Source: Betaproteobacteria bacterium
GTDB lineage: Bacteria; Pseudomonadota; Gammaproteobacteria; Burkholderiales; Casimicrobiaceae
Length of the DNA: 64,000 nt
Assembly: GCA_013298765.1 (NCBI GenBank)
Contig: JAAFJA010000012.1
Location: 87,009 to 151,008 of the forward strand
Direction: 5' to 3'
Within the stretch, counting starts at the first letter, position 1, and each line of letters opens with the position of its first letter. Both the position numbers and the translations under genes were made by a program. Below the pieces are notes generated by a model. The model ran no database searches. It saw nothing but the letters and a program-made list of their open reading frames with translations, and had not been told where the DNA came from. This document shows positions 29,489 through 38,298 of this stretch, piece after piece.

Positions 29489-31000
29489 ATGAATCAAAAC
29501 GTCGCCGCCGGAACTCCTCATCAAGACGAAAACCACATCATCGCCGAGCGCCGCGCAAAACTCGGCGCGTTGCGCGAGAAAGGCCAAGCCTTTCCAAACG
29601 ATTTTCGTCGCAAGGATTTAGCAGGCGATCTCGCAGCGAAGTACGGCGACAAATCGAAAGAAGAACTCGACGCGCTGAACGTGGAGGCGACGATTGCTGG
29701 CCGCATGCTCTTAAAGCGCGTGATGGGCAAAGCCTCGTTCGCGACCATTCAAGATATGAGCGGCCGCATTCAGCTCTACATCAACGACGAAGGCGTGGGC
29801 GTCGATACGCACGAAGCGTTTAAGCATTGGGACATGGGCGACATTCTGGGCGCAACGGGCACCGTGTTCAAAACGCAAAAGGGCGAGCTCTCGATCAAAG
29901 TGCGCGAGCTGCGCTTGCTGACCAAATCGCTGCGTCCGCTGCCAGAAAAATTTCACGGCCTCACCGATCAAGAGCAGAAATATCGTCAGCGCTATGTTGA
30001 TTTGATCGTGAACGAACAATCGCGTCGCACCTTCGAAATTCGCTCAAAGATGATTTCGTTCATCCGCAATTTTTATGTCGAGCGCGGCTATCTTGAAGTG
30101 GAAACGCCGATGATGCACCCGATTCCCGGTGGCGCAGCGGCGAAGCCCTTCATCACGCATTACAACGCGCTCGATCAACAGATGTACATGCGCATCGCGC
30201 CCGAGCTTTACTTGAAGCGCCTCACCGTTGGCGGCTTTGAAAAAGTGTTCGAGATCAATCGCAACTATCGAAACGAGGGGCTTTCCACGCGCCACAACCC
30301 CGAGTTCACCATGCTCGAGTTCTACGAGGCGTATCAGGATTACAACTACCTGATGGATTTGACCGAAACGCTCCTGCGCGAATGCGCGCAAGCCGTGCTC
30401 GGCACGACCACGATCAAGTTCGGCGAACTCGATATCGATCTCGGCAAACCGTTTGATCGCTTAACGATGGCGCAAGCGATCATGAAGTACAACCCGCAGT
30501 ACACGGAAAGCCAGTTGAACGACATGGAATTCCTGCGTAACGCAGTCAAGCGCGCAGGCGAAGAAGTGCGCGCCACCGACGGCTTAGGCGTATTGCAATT
30601 GAAACTCTTCGAAGCCAACACCGAAGAGAAGTTGATTCAACCGACCTTCATCATCGCGCACCCGACCGACGTCTCCCCGCTCGCCCGCGCGAACGACGCG
30701 AACCCCGCAGTCACCGACCGCTTCGAACTCTTCATCACCGGCCGCGAAATCTGCAACGGCTTCAGCGAATTGAACGACCCCGAAGACCAAGCCGCCCGCT
30801 TCCAAGCGCAAAGCAAAGCCAAAGACGCCGGCGACGAAGAAGCCATGTTCTACGACGCGGACTACATCAAAGCGCTCGAATACGGTTTGCCACCAACGGC
30901 AGGCGAAGGCATCGGGATTGATCGCTTAGCGATGCTCTTCACCGACTCGCCGACGATTCGGGATGTGATTTTGTTTCCGCAGCTCAGAAAAGAAGACTAG
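29489..31000 (+). CDS. lysS: Lysyl-tRNA synthetase, class II
   Basis: 503 residues from ATG 29489; the longer frame begins with TTG and lacks support. An N-terminal OB-fold anticodon-binding domain ([29 protein letters not shown]) precedes the class II core with motif 1 ([21 protein letters not shown]), motif 2 ([21 protein letters not shown]) and motif 3 ([11 protein letters not shown]). It charges tRNA-Lys. Length and motifs are normal. Confidence 0.97.
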   Translation: MNQNVAAGTPHQDENHIIAERRAKLGALREKGQAFPNDFRRKDLAGDLAAKYGDKSKEELDALNVEATIAGRMLLKRVMGKASFATIQDMSGRIQLYINDEGVGVDTHEAFKHWDMGDILGATGTVFKTQKGELSIKVRELRLLTKSLRPLPEKFHGLTDQEQKYRQRYVDLIVNEQSRRTFEIRSKMISFIRNFYVERGYLEVETPMMHPIPGGAAAKPFITHYNALDQQMYMRIAPELYLKRLTVGGFEKVFEINRNYRNEGLSTRHNPEFTMLEFYEAYQDYNYLMDLTETLLRECAQAVLGTTTIKFGELDIDLGKPFDRLTMAQAIMKYNPQYTESQLNDMEFLRNAVKRAGEEVRATDGLGVLQLKLFEANTEEKLIQPTFIIAHPTDVSPLARANDANPAVTDRFELFITGREICNGFSELNDPEDQAARFQAQSKAKDAGDEEAMFYDADYIKALEYGLPPTAGEGIGIDRLAMLFTDSPTIRDVILFPQLRKED

Positions 31001-31008
31001 CCTCAACT

Positions 31009-31032
31009 GGTTCGTGGTGACCTTGTCGAACC
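31009..31032. repeat. REP-like hairpin after lysS
   Basis: GGTTCG...CGAACC arms around GTGGTGACCTTG, 8 nt after the lysS stop. It matches the GTTCGTGGTGA-type palindromes scattered in many proteobacteria and may also act as an mRNA 3' end. Confidence 0.5.
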
Positions 31033-31104
31033 ATGAACATACGACTTAGGTGAGTCGCCCGTATCGATTTGACCTTTCCATCGTGCGTTAGTGAACATCA
31101 GACT

Positions 31105-32967
31105 ATGCGCCAACTGCTGGAACAGCACATGAATCTGACTCAAGAACTTTATCCCGCCAGTCTATTGTTAGAGCGGGCAGATTTCTTGAAATGCGATTGG
31201 CGCGCTGTACTCGCAGACCTTGATAGAGATGGATACTCGTCCATGGGGATAGCGTTTTCCAACGCAGCGAGTCGTGCAGTAGAGGGCAAGGATCAAAAAA
31301 ATGCGAAGATATTCTGGCTGTTTGCGGACGCATGCTCCATGCGGCTTCGACCGCATAGCAATAGCGAACCGTTTAGAAAGGGTTTCTTCAGCGGCGTTGT
31401 TCCAGATAACCTCCTAGCCGCTGACATCGAGTTCTTTAGTGGCATCGTGGACGACGTTGAGGAGCCCTGGCTCCGTGCGAGGCTTGCCGATCTCGTTTGG
31501 CTTAAGTCCGAGGCTCGCAACTCCAAATTTGCTTTAATGGCGATCGATGCCTATCGGCAGGTTCCGCTGGATTTGGACACCTGGCTGCGCGACGGTGAGC
31601 ACTGCTGGCATCGTGCTATCGGTCTCGCTAAAAAACTTAGAAACTCTGCTGGCGACCGATTGACGCAGATGGAGGCCGAAGTTGTCGCTGCAATCAAAGA
31701 GGCGTCGTTCGACGATGGGTTCCTCCCATTTTGGTTATCCAAGCTGCTCGCTGAGTTCCGCCTCGGATACGCGTCTAGTTCGGAATTGGCCAAGAAGCTA
31801 GGAGAAATTGCTTTAGCGTTTCAAGGGGTAGGCGATTTCTTCAAAGCACGGGAGTATTTCAACGCTTCAGGCCATTGGTTTCGCGTCGCAAAGGACGACG
31901 AGCAAACTGCCAAGATGTTCATACAAGTGGCCGAGAATTTCGCGAAAGAAGCGTATTCGAAAGAGACGGCGACTACACCAATCAGCGCGCTCGTCGCTTC
32001 GCTATACGAAGACGCAATACAAGCTTACCGTCGGGTTCCGCACGCGTTGCGCAGCGCGTTGGGGGTAGAAAAGAGGATAGCGGAGTTACGTGCGCTCCTG
32101 AAGAATGCAGGTGAGCTAGCAATAGGACAATTCCAGCCTATTGAATCTTCTGTGGACATTAGCGAGTGCATAGAGCACGCGCGCGAAGCTGTTTCTGGCA
32201 AGAGTTCGACAGAGGTTCTGAGTTGCTTCACCGCTCTTTACGCGGGCGCAAATGCCGCGCGACTGCGCAAGCAGACGATCAACGCACGGAAAAGATACGT
32301 CTTCAGCAACCTTTTCCGTGGATCGACCCAGTTCGGCAAGGACGGGCGCGTTATTGCTAAGCGCGCAGCGAATGGAACTGACGATGCTGGCGCGACTGAC
32401 GAAACCATCGTCGTAGATATGGTACGTGACTTCCAAACGGAAGTCGGATTGGTCGTACAGGGATACATACTTCCCGCGTTAGACGTTATGCATGTCGAAC
32501 ACCAACTTAGCGAACGCTACTTCATCGAAGTCGCCCACCGGTCACCGATCGTTCCACCAAGGCGAGCGTTGTTGTTTGGTAGGGGTTTATTCGCTGGCTA
32601 CGATCACGACTTTGCAGTTTCCGTTCACTTGCTGACGCCCCAAATTGAGCATCTTGTGCGGTTTCATCTGAATCGTGCGGGAGTATTGACTACCAAGCTT
32701 GACGCTACCGGAGTGGAAACGGAGCTTGGTCTAAGCGCATTGATCGATCTGCCAGACGCGAAGCGCGTTCTAGGTGAAAATCTTACCTTCGAGATCAGAG
32801 CAGTTTTCTGCGATGCATTCGGACCTAACTTGCGAAACGAAATAGCGCACGGACTTCTCGATGACCGCGAGTGTCAATCCATCTACTCGGTCTACGCGTG
32901 GTGGTTTGCGTTACGACTCGTATTTGGCCATTACTGGAAAGCGCATCATGCCGATGCCTCAAACTGA
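31105..32967 (+). CDS. DUF4209 domain protein, possible HEPN-type nuclease
   Basis: About 620 residues from ATG 31105 (an ATG at 31129 is possible; the longest frame starts with TTG). The C-terminal third matches DUF4209: LFGRGLFAGYDHDFAVSVHL, then LTPQIEHLVRFHLNRAG and LRNEIAHGLLDD. The last block is the family's RNxxxHG signature and also fits the R-x4-H catalytic motif of HEPN RNases. The N-terminal 450 residues are helical, with TPR-like pairs (YFNASGHWFRVAKDDEQTAKMF). No signal peptide. The gene is solitary between lysS and a toxin-antitoxin pair. A role in RNA cleavage or phage defence is inference only. Confidence 0.75.
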   Translation: MRQLLEQHMNLTQELYPASLLLERADFLKCDWRAVLADLDRDGYSSMGIAFSNAASRAVEGKDQKNAKIFWLFADACSMRLRPHSNSEPFRKGFFSGVVPDNLLAADIEFFSGIVDDVEEPWLRARLADLVWLKSEARNSKFALMAIDAYRQVPLDLDTWLRDGEHCWHRAIGLAKKLRNSAGDRLTQMEAEVVAAIKEASFDDGFLPFWLSKLLAEFRLGYASSSELAKKLGEIALAFQGVGDFFKAREYFNASGHWFRVAKDDEQTAKMFIQVAENFAKEAYSKETATTPISALVASLYEDAIQAYRRVPHALRSALGVEKRIAELRALLKNAGELAIGQFQPIESSVDISECIEHAREAVSGKSSTEVLSCFTALYAGANAARLRKQTINARKRYVFSNLFRGSTQFGKDGRVIAKRAANGTDDAGATDETIVVDMVRDFQTEVGLVVQGYILPALDVMHVEHQLSERYFIEVAHRSPIVPPRRALLFGRGLFAGYDHDFAVSVHLLTPQIEHLVRFHLNRAGVLTTKLDATGVETELGLSALIDLPDAKRVLGENLTFEIRAVFCDAFGPNLRNEIAHGLLDDRECQSIYSVYAWWFALRLVFGHYWKAHHADASN

Positions 32968-32999
32968 GCGAAATAGCGCTGGCCGTTTTGCCCGCCTAC

Positions 33000-33311
33000 T
33001 CACCCCGCTTGCGCCTGCAATCGCACGCCCAACGCCTTCGTCACTTTGAGAATCGTATCGAACCGAGGCTTCGCACCGGGTGCGAGCGCTTTGTAGAGGC
33101 TTTCTCGTCCGAGCCCGGAGTCTTTTGCGACTTGCGCCATGCCTTTGGCGCGGGCGATGTCGCCGAGTGCGAGAAGCAGCAAATCTGGATCGTCCGATTC
33201 GAGGACTGCGCTCATGTATTCCGCGATTGCAGCATCGTCTTTCAAATAGCGCGCCGCATCAAACGGGAGCAGCTTCGCTTTCGATTCAGTTTTCTTTGCG
33301 ATTCGGCTCAT
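33000..33311 (-). CDS. HigA-like antitoxin (XRE-type, HI1420 family)
   Basis: 103 residues. The helix-turn-helix MAQVAKDSGLGRESLYKALAPGAKPRFDTILKVTKALG is clear; the AKLLPFDAARYLKDDAAIAEYMSAVLES front part is typical of the addiction-module antidotes encoded downstream of RelE-like toxins. It should bind and neutralise the toxin and repress the shared promoter. Its start overlaps the toxin stop by 4 nt, giving the toxin-first order of HigBA-type modules. Confidence 0.88.
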   Translation of the reverse strand: MSRIAKKTESKAKLLPFDAARYLKDDAAIAEYMSAVLESDDPDLLLLALGDIARAKGMAQVAKDSGLGRESLYKALAPGAKPRFDTILKVTKALGVRLQAQAG

Positions 33312-33610
33312 AGTTCGTTCTCCAATGCTTTGAGAAGTTTTTGCGCACGTTTGATGTCCCGTGTCTGCGTTGATTTGTCGCCGCCTGCGAGCATGATGAT
33401 GACGATGTTTCCCCGCCTCGTGAAGTAAAGCCGATAGCCGGGCCCAACATCAACACGCATCTCCGAAACTTCGCCGCCGACCGACTTCCAGTCACCAAGA
33501 TTTCCGGCCTCCGCCAGACGAATCCGCGCAGCGATACGCACCTGCGCACGAACGTCTTTCAGATCGTCCAACCAGTCCTGGAATTCTTGCGTTTGCTGAA
33601 CGGCGTACAC
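33308..33610 (-). CDS. HigB/RelE-like toxin (HI1419 family)
   Basis: 100 residues from GTG 33610. The frame stays open to 33679, but the extra residues are not family-like and would lie upstream of the predicted promoter. The core (EFQDWLDDLKDVRAQVRIAARIRLAEAGNLGDWKSVG, VDVGPGYRLYFTRRG, IMLAGGDKSTQTRDIKRAQ) matches the RelE/ParE superfamily, most of which cut mRNA on ribosomes. The -10 hexamer is only about 7 nt from the GTG, suggesting a leaderless or nearly leaderless transcript. Confidence 0.85.
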   Translation of the reverse strand: MYAVQQTQEFQDWLDDLKDVRAQVRIAARIRLAEAGNLGDWKSVGGEVSEMRVDVGPGYRLYFTRRGNIVIIMLAGGDKSTQTRDIKRAQKLLKALENEL

Positions 33611-33617
33611 GAACGTG

Positions 33618-33646
33618 ATTGTATCCGAATGGATACGTAATTTCCA
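33618..33646 (-). promoter_or_regulatory. Promoter and operator of the HigBA-like module
   Basis: On the minus strand TGGAAA (-35, 4 of 6 consensus bases) and TACAAT (-10) are separated by 17 nt. A perfect palindrome GTATCC-ATTC-GGATAC (33621-33636) overlaps the -10, placing it well for autorepression by the toxin-antitoxin complex. Confidence 0.65.
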
Positions 33647-33757
33647 TCTGAATGCGCGATGTGGCGGCTCGGTGCACACCCATGCCCGCGCTCACTTCTA
33701 GGCGATCAGCGGATGTGACGCCCCCACGTCGCCTCGCCATCCAACCCCGAATGTCGT

Positions 33758-34483
33758 ATGAATAGCGACATGAAATCCTGGTTCCCTGCGCTCGTCTGCG
33801 CGATTGCAATCGCTGTTGTCGGCCACCTGACGCAGTGGTTTGGCTTCACGAAACCGAGCATCGATGCGGTTCGGGCGGAAGCGAGCGCTGCGAACGCCGC
33901 GACCAATGTGCGCGTGGACGAGAACGAGAAGCGCACGACGGCGGTGGAAGCGACCACAAAAACGCAAGGCGAGAAAATCGAAACGCTCGATGCGCGAGCT
34001 GCGGCTATCGAGAACACAAATCAGGCGCAAGACAAGCAAATCGATGCGCTGAAACAACAGACCGCCGCCAACACGCAAGACTTGAAAGAAATGAAGGCGC
34101 ACATTGCCTCTGGCGGCACAAAAACGGCGGCCGAAATGCAATTGGAGCGAGATCTCGTCGACGCCGTCGGAAGAATGTCGGAAGTGAAAGTCGCCTTCGC
34201 GGAGAGCACGGCGACTGAGGCGCGAATGCCAACCTCAAACGCGCAAGCGGGCGTACAAGCGCCGGAGAAATACGCGACGGGCGCGTTAAAACGCATCGCG
34301 ATTGAGAACGGCGCAATCGTTGCCCATTTCGACACGCAAAACCCAAATCCAAATCCGCAATTGAGGTTTCTGCCGACCGAGGCGAAGCCCGATGTGAGTC
34401 AACCGATTCGCTGGCGCTGCGTGACAAACATGCCCGTCGCCTCGCGCATGTTTACAAACTGTGAGCTAAAAACGGCGCTCTAA
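33758..34483 (+). CDS. Membrane-anchored coiled coil with pilin-like C-terminal domain
   Basis: 241 residues. One N-terminal membrane helix (WFPALVCAIAIAVVGHLTQW) is followed by a long Ala/Thr-rich coiled coil (about 35-120). The C-terminal half (VDAVGRMSEVKVAFAESTATEARMPTS, then GVQAPEKYATGALKRIAIENGAIVAHF and a final pair of cysteines in RWRCVTN and TNCEL) looks like the globular domain and disulphide loop of type IV pilins. There is no prepilin GFTLIE cleavage site, so it is not a normal pilin subunit. It may be a pilin head re-used on a stalk; function unknown. Confidence 0.65.
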   Translation: MNSDMKSWFPALVCAIAIAVVGHLTQWFGFTKPSIDAVRAEASAANAATNVRVDENEKRTTAVEATTKTQGEKIETLDARAAAIENTNQAQDKQIDALKQQTAANTQDLKEMKAHIASGGTKTAAEMQLERDLVDAVGRMSEVKVAFAESTATEARMPTSNAQAGVQAPEKYATGALKRIAIENGAIVAHFDTQNPNPNPQLRFLPTEAKPDVSQPIRWRCVTNMPVASRMFTNCELKTAL

Positions 34484-34509
34484 CGCCCGCTGGCGCGCAT
34501 ATCGAACTC

Positions 34510-34613
34510 GTAGGGCGGAACGCTCGCGGTTCCGCCTCGTGCAATCGCCGAAGTCAATTCAACCATGAGCGCATGCCTCGGGATTCAGCGGAATCGCGAG
34601 CGTTCCGCCCTAC
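34510..34613. repeat. MITE-like inverted repeat with GTAGGGCGG ends
   Basis: A 104-bp segment with perfect 19-bp ends: GTAGGGCGGAACGCTCGCG at 34510-34528 and its complement at 34595-34613. It fills the gap between two convergent genes. Related GTAGGGCGG ends occur at 59601 and 59736. Confidence 0.65.
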
Positions 34614-34620
34614 GTCCCTA

Positions 34621-35547
34621 CTACCTCGGCTCCGGCACATTCATTACGCCACATCGATCGCGCAGGTGCAAGGCGAGCGCGAGGCCGCTGTCGCGTACAG
34701 CGGTTGATGGGATGCCCAATCCTTGCGGGAGCGCGGGTGCGCTGTAGCCGAGCGAGCCGCGCGCGAGGATGATCGCGTCGGTTGCTGCGCTAACCGCGCC
34801 GTCGCCATCGAAATCGCGCGAGCAACTGTAGACCGCAGACGTGGCCGTTGTGCAGCCTTGTGACCACGTGGCAAGCCCGGTGGCGACGTTCCATGCGAGG
34901 TCAAAGCGCGTTTGCGGGGACGAGGCGGGTGTGAAGTAATTCGGACAAAGCGAGCTGCCGCCGTTAGTGAGCGCACGCGGAAAAGGCGGCAACGGCGCAG
35001 GTCCATGCAAGCGATTGCCGCCTATACGAAATGCAGTAATGCCGCTTTGTCGGCGTATGGGTGGAACGACGCCTGTAAACCGATTGTTCTGTACGTTGAA
35101 CTGCATAAGCTGCGGAAACTGCGCAAAATTCGGCAGTCCGCCTTCGAGCTGATTCCCGCTTAGATCAATCGCGATCAGCGTGGTGTTAAGCGGCGCGGGC
35201 AAGCGAAGTAAGCCGCGAAGGTTGTTGTTCGGTAGACGAATCTCAGTGATCTGCCCCGAGACATTGCAGGTAATCCCTGGCCACGGTTGCTGGGGCTGTA
35301 GAAACGGGCCACCGCACGGCGACCACGCAGGAATCGTTGTAATGTCGAATTGGCCCCAGCCGGTTTTGTTTGTCCAGTCGGGGCCACCTGCGCTCAAGTA
35401 AAACGTGCGCAGCGAACCGTTTAACGATTGTGCAGACGCCTGAGTGACGAGCGCCGTCGCCCCGATCGCGACGACGAGCACAGCGCGCATTGCCGACGCG
35501 TGAACGTGCCCAAACGCAGAAAGATGCGTTAAACGAAGCGCGTTCAT
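34621..35547 (-). CDS. Secreted leucine-rich repeat protein with dockerin-like calcium loop
   Basis: 308 residues from ATG 35547, which overlaps the upstream stop by 4 nt; a longer in-frame start would lie inside the previous gene. A signal peptide (AVLVVAIGATALVTQASAQ) is followed by a plant-type LRR front (LYLSAGGPDWTNKTGWG, WPGITCNVSGQITEIRL) and about four repeats (PNNNLRGLL, DLSGNQLEGGLPNF). The C-terminal DFDGDGAVSAATDAIILAR is a single dockerin/EF-hand-like calcium loop. Last gene of a three-gene secreted-protein operon. Function unknown. Confidence 0.78.
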   Translation of the reverse strand: MNALRLTHLSAFGHVHASAMRAVLVVAIGATALVTQASAQSLNGSLRTFYLSAGGPDWTNKTGWGQFDITTIPAWSPCGGPFLQPQQPWPGITCNVSGQITEIRLPNNNLRGLLRLPAPLNTTLIAIDLSGNQLEGGLPNFAQFPQLMQFNVQNNRFTGVVPPIRRQSGITAFRIGGNRLHGPAPLPPFPRALTNGGSSLCPNYFTPASSPQTRFDLAWNVATGLATWSQGCTTATSAVYSCSRDFDGDGAVSAATDAIILARGSLGYSAPALPQGLGIPSTAVRDSGLALALHLRDRCGVMNVPEPR

Positions 35548-36314
35548 GGCAAGCTCATTCCGCAATGAAGATTCAAGTAATCCCGAATCGCAGGCCACGT
35601 GGTTCGTTGCGCGCCAGCGGGAAACGCGATGCCGCCAATAGCTGCCACGCCAGTGACGCCACGGTTGATGCGTGCGTGAATCAGCGCATCGGTCGTCGGA
35701 AGCACGCGCCCGTCGCCATCGAGATCGGGCGAACAGTATCGCCAACCATCAAAAGCATCACCGCCGCGCACGAGGCGAAGGCGCATGGAATCCACCCGGT
35801 CTTTACGCATAGGATGGGTACTTCCCGTTTGAAAATCGACGTGCCAGGCGGAGTCGGGGCCGCGCGCATAGGTCGTGCTTGTCCAATAGCGAATAGCGTA
35901 GGAGAGGGGGAACGCAACGGAATCATTGGCCACCGCGCCAAAGTCCGGGCTGTAGAAAAGCGATCCACGTTGGACGAGGCTTTCCAGTTCATTCCGGTTC
36001 GGTAGCCGCCAATCGCTGTAGCCGCGATGGTTGGCTTGATTGGCGGCGATCGCGACATTGAGCGCGCTACTCCAGTTCATTTCTTGGGCGACACCTGAAG
36101 CGCAGTTGACGCCATCGCGACCGTACGGGCAGCGATCCCACACCAGATTCGTTTGCGTATCGGTGACCGTGTTACGCGCGCTGTCGACCACAAACGCCGC
36201 GTTTGCTTGCACTGCGATCAATGGCATCACAAGAGCGACGAGCACTGCGTGCAAGACGTTTTGCGGCCAACAACGCGCTGCGTCGCAGTCTGGTTTGTTG
36301 AGACGTCGATTCAA
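35544..36314 (-). CDS. Secreted DUF1566 protein with dockerin-like calcium loop
   Basis: 256 residues starting at TTG 36314, supported by AAGGAG 7 nt upstream; the TTG overlaps the preceding stop (TTGA). A signal peptide (VLVALVMPLIAVQANA) precedes a DUF1566 domain (TNLVWDRCPYG, YSDWRLPNRNELESLV, WTSTTYARG, MRLRLVRGG), a C-type-lectin-like fold found in exported bacterial proteins. After it comes SPDLDGDGRVLPTTDALIHAR, the same single calcium loop as in the next gene. Middle gene of the operon. Confidence 0.82.
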   Translation of the reverse strand: MNRRLNKPDCDAARCWPQNVLHAVLVALVMPLIAVQANAAFVVDSARNTVTDTQTNLVWDRCPYGRDGVNCASGVAQEMNWSSALNVAIAANQANHRGYSDWRLPNRNELESLVQRGSLFYSPDFGAVANDSVAFPLSYAIRYWTSTTYARGPDSAWHVDFQTGSTHPMRKDRVDSMRLRLVRGGDAFDGWRYCSPDLDGDGRVLPTTDALIHARINRGVTGVAAIGGIAFPAGAQRTTWPAIRDYLNLHCGMSLP

Positions 36315-37270
36315 AACGCTCTCCTTACCAAACGAAGCACGTATGACGTGTTGGTGGGAAACACCAGGTTCGTGCTGCCGGTGCCGAAGTGCATCGCAAA
36401 CACCCGCTCTGCGCCGATCACGTTGGTATCAAGGCTCCAATGCCAGTGCTGAACTGTGTTCGGAAAGTAGTTGGCATCGAGCGCTGGCTCATAGCGACCA
36501 TGATGCACAAGGCTTAGCAGCTGACGCAAGCTTGGCACCGTCCAGCCGCTGCTGAATCCGCAGCGGTTCGCGCTGTTCTGAGACGCCAAGCGCGCCGGAT
36601 CGAGCGCCTGTTCCCAAGTGAGATTAGTAAAGGTCTGCAACGACCAAACGAGTCCGGTGGCGTTGTCGCGCGTGCATGCCCAGTCGTTGGGCGCGGGCGT
36701 GGCACCCGTGTTTGCAACGGTGGCGGCGTTACACACGCTGCCGTTCATACAGAGTTTGGTGTAATCGAATCCGCCGTCTCCCGCACCTATTTTGCTGAGC
36801 GTTCCCCGCACGGCTTGCGCATCGCGCCCGAAGCGTGCGTCAAGTCGAGGGCGCAGATCTTGCGCCGGGAAGTTGGCCGCAGGCGCATCTGCTTCGATCA
36901 ATCCGTCGCAGGGTTGTGCCGCGTGCCGAGCGTCGTAGCAAAGCGATTGCCCCGTATCGTTGAGTTTCAGCACTTGGAGTGCGGTGGTACGCGCGTGGCA
37001 CATGGCGGACGCGCCGCCCGCGATGCCCGCACACTTCCATGCCCACGGACCGTCGCCCACCACGGCGCCTGTAATTCCGTTCGCACACAGGCTTGCAGAC
37101 GGCGTGGTTTGGAAGAACTGGCCGTGCGATGCGCCGCACGCGCCGTTGACTTGCGCGAAAGCGACCGACGGGCTGGCGACGGATGCGAGCGAGAATGCCG
37201 CAGCCATGAATCGCAGGCTCTGTGGTCGCCATCGGCTGTGAAGGGGGCTCAAATCGCTCGGCGGCAGCAT
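36311..37270 (-). CDS. Secreted DUF1566-type protein
   Basis: 319 residues from ATG 37270, which has AAGGA 4 nt ahead; longer starts at 37309 (ATG) or 37327 (TTG) are possible. The signal peptide is FMAAAFSLASVASPSVAFAQ. A front part with paired cysteines (VNGACGASHGQFF, WKCAGIAGGASAMCHA) leads to a C-terminal DUF1566-like domain (DNATGLVWSLQTF, GWTVPSLRQLLSLVHHG, WHWSLDTNV, YVLRLVRRAF). It is the first gene of the secreted-protein operon and lacks the calcium loop of the two genes behind it. Confidence 0.78.
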   Translation of the reverse strand: MLPPSDLSPLHSRWRPQSLRFMAAAFSLASVASPSVAFAQVNGACGASHGQFFQTTPSASLCANGITGAVVGDGPWAWKCAGIAGGASAMCHARTTALQVLKLNDTGQSLCYDARHAAQPCDGLIEADAPAANFPAQDLRPRLDARFGRDAQAVRGTLSKIGAGDGGFDYTKLCMNGSVCNAATVANTGATPAPNDWACTRDNATGLVWSLQTFTNLTWEQALDPARLASQNSANRCGFSSGWTVPSLRQLLSLVHHGRYEPALDANYFPNTVQHWHWSLDTNVIGAERVFAMHFGTGSTNLVFPTNTSYVLRLVRRAF

Positions 37271-37473
37271 GCATTCCTTAACGTTGAAAGCGGTTATTGG
37301 CGCTTGCATAAGCGAGATTGCTCTCAAATAAGCTCATCAACGGCGGCGTTCGCCCGGCTGCGGTCGGCGGTTGCGGCGGTTTTCTCGGCGGATCACCCGC
37401 GCACGCTAGGTTTGCGTCGCACTCGCTTTACATCTAACCTGCGTACATCGAAACCGACTGCTTGGAGCACCCC

Positions 37474-38298
37474 ATGGCGAAACGATCCGAATCCGACCTC
37501 TTCAAGAAATTCCGCATCAACGGAAAGTTCTCGCTGACTGACTTCGATCCGGAATCGAGGCCGTTTGCGAAAGGCGATGAAGCGGATCAGCGCGCGAGGC
37601 TGGAATCGCTTGCCTCAGAGTTAGACGAGTTGCAGGATTTGCTGCACGCTAATGGTTCGCGCAAAGTGTTGCTCGTGCTGCAAGGGATGGACACGAGCGG
37701 GAAGGATGGCACGGTGCGTTGGGTCTTCGGACGTACTTCGCCGCTCGGCGTCCGCGTGGCCGCGTTCAAGGCTCCGACCGAGGAAGAGAAGGCGCGGGAT
37801 TTCCTCTGGCGCTGTCATGCCGTGGTGCCGCGCGCGGGTGAGCTGATGGTGTGGAACCGCAGCCACTATGAAGATGTGTTGGTGCCGGTGGTAAACAAGT
37901 GGATCGATAAAGACCAAACGGCCGCGCGCTACGAACACATTTCACAGTTCGAAAAATTACTCACTGAAACCGGCACCGTGGTGCTCAAGTGCATGTTGCA
38001 CATCAGTGCGGACGAACAAAAGAAGCGCTTGCAAGCACGCATTGACGATCCGACCAAGCATTGGAAATTCAGCTTGGGCGATTTGGAAGTGCGCAAGCAA
38101 TGGGCGCTGTATCAGAAGGCTTATGAAAAAGCACTCACCGCAACCTCCACCAAGTTCGCGCCTTGGCATGTGATCCCCGCGAACGATAAGTTGCATCGCA
38201 ATTTGATGGTTGCGCAATTGCTGGTGAGTGCGCTCAAGGGGATGAAGCTGAAAGCGCCGAAGTCGAATCCAGCGTTCGCTGGACTGGTGGTGGAGTGA
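37474..38298 (+). CDS. ppk2: Polyphosphate kinase 2 family phosphotransferase
   Basis: 274 residues from ATG 37474 with GGAG 8 nt ahead. The P-loop LQGMDTSGKDGTVRWVFG, the Walker B-like LMVWNRSHYEDVLVPVV and the lid region RLQARIDDPTKHWKFS are typical of single-domain PPK2 proteins, which move phosphate between polyphosphate and nucleotides. The subclass (ADP- or AMP-directed) cannot be told by eye. It has its own transcript, divergent from the secreted-protein operon. Confidence 0.93.
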   Translation: MAKRSESDLFKKFRINGKFSLTDFDPESRPFAKGDEADQRARLESLASELDELQDLLHANGSRKVLLVLQGMDTSGKDGTVRWVFGRTSPLGVRVAAFKAPTEEEKARDFLWRCHAVVPRAGELMVWNRSHYEDVLVPVVNKWIDKDQTAARYEHISQFEKLLTETGTVVLKCMLHISADEQKKRLQARIDDPTKHWKFSLGDLEVRKQWALYQKAYEKALTATSTKFAPWHVIPANDKLHRNLMVAQLLVSALKGMKLKAPKSNPAFAGLVVE

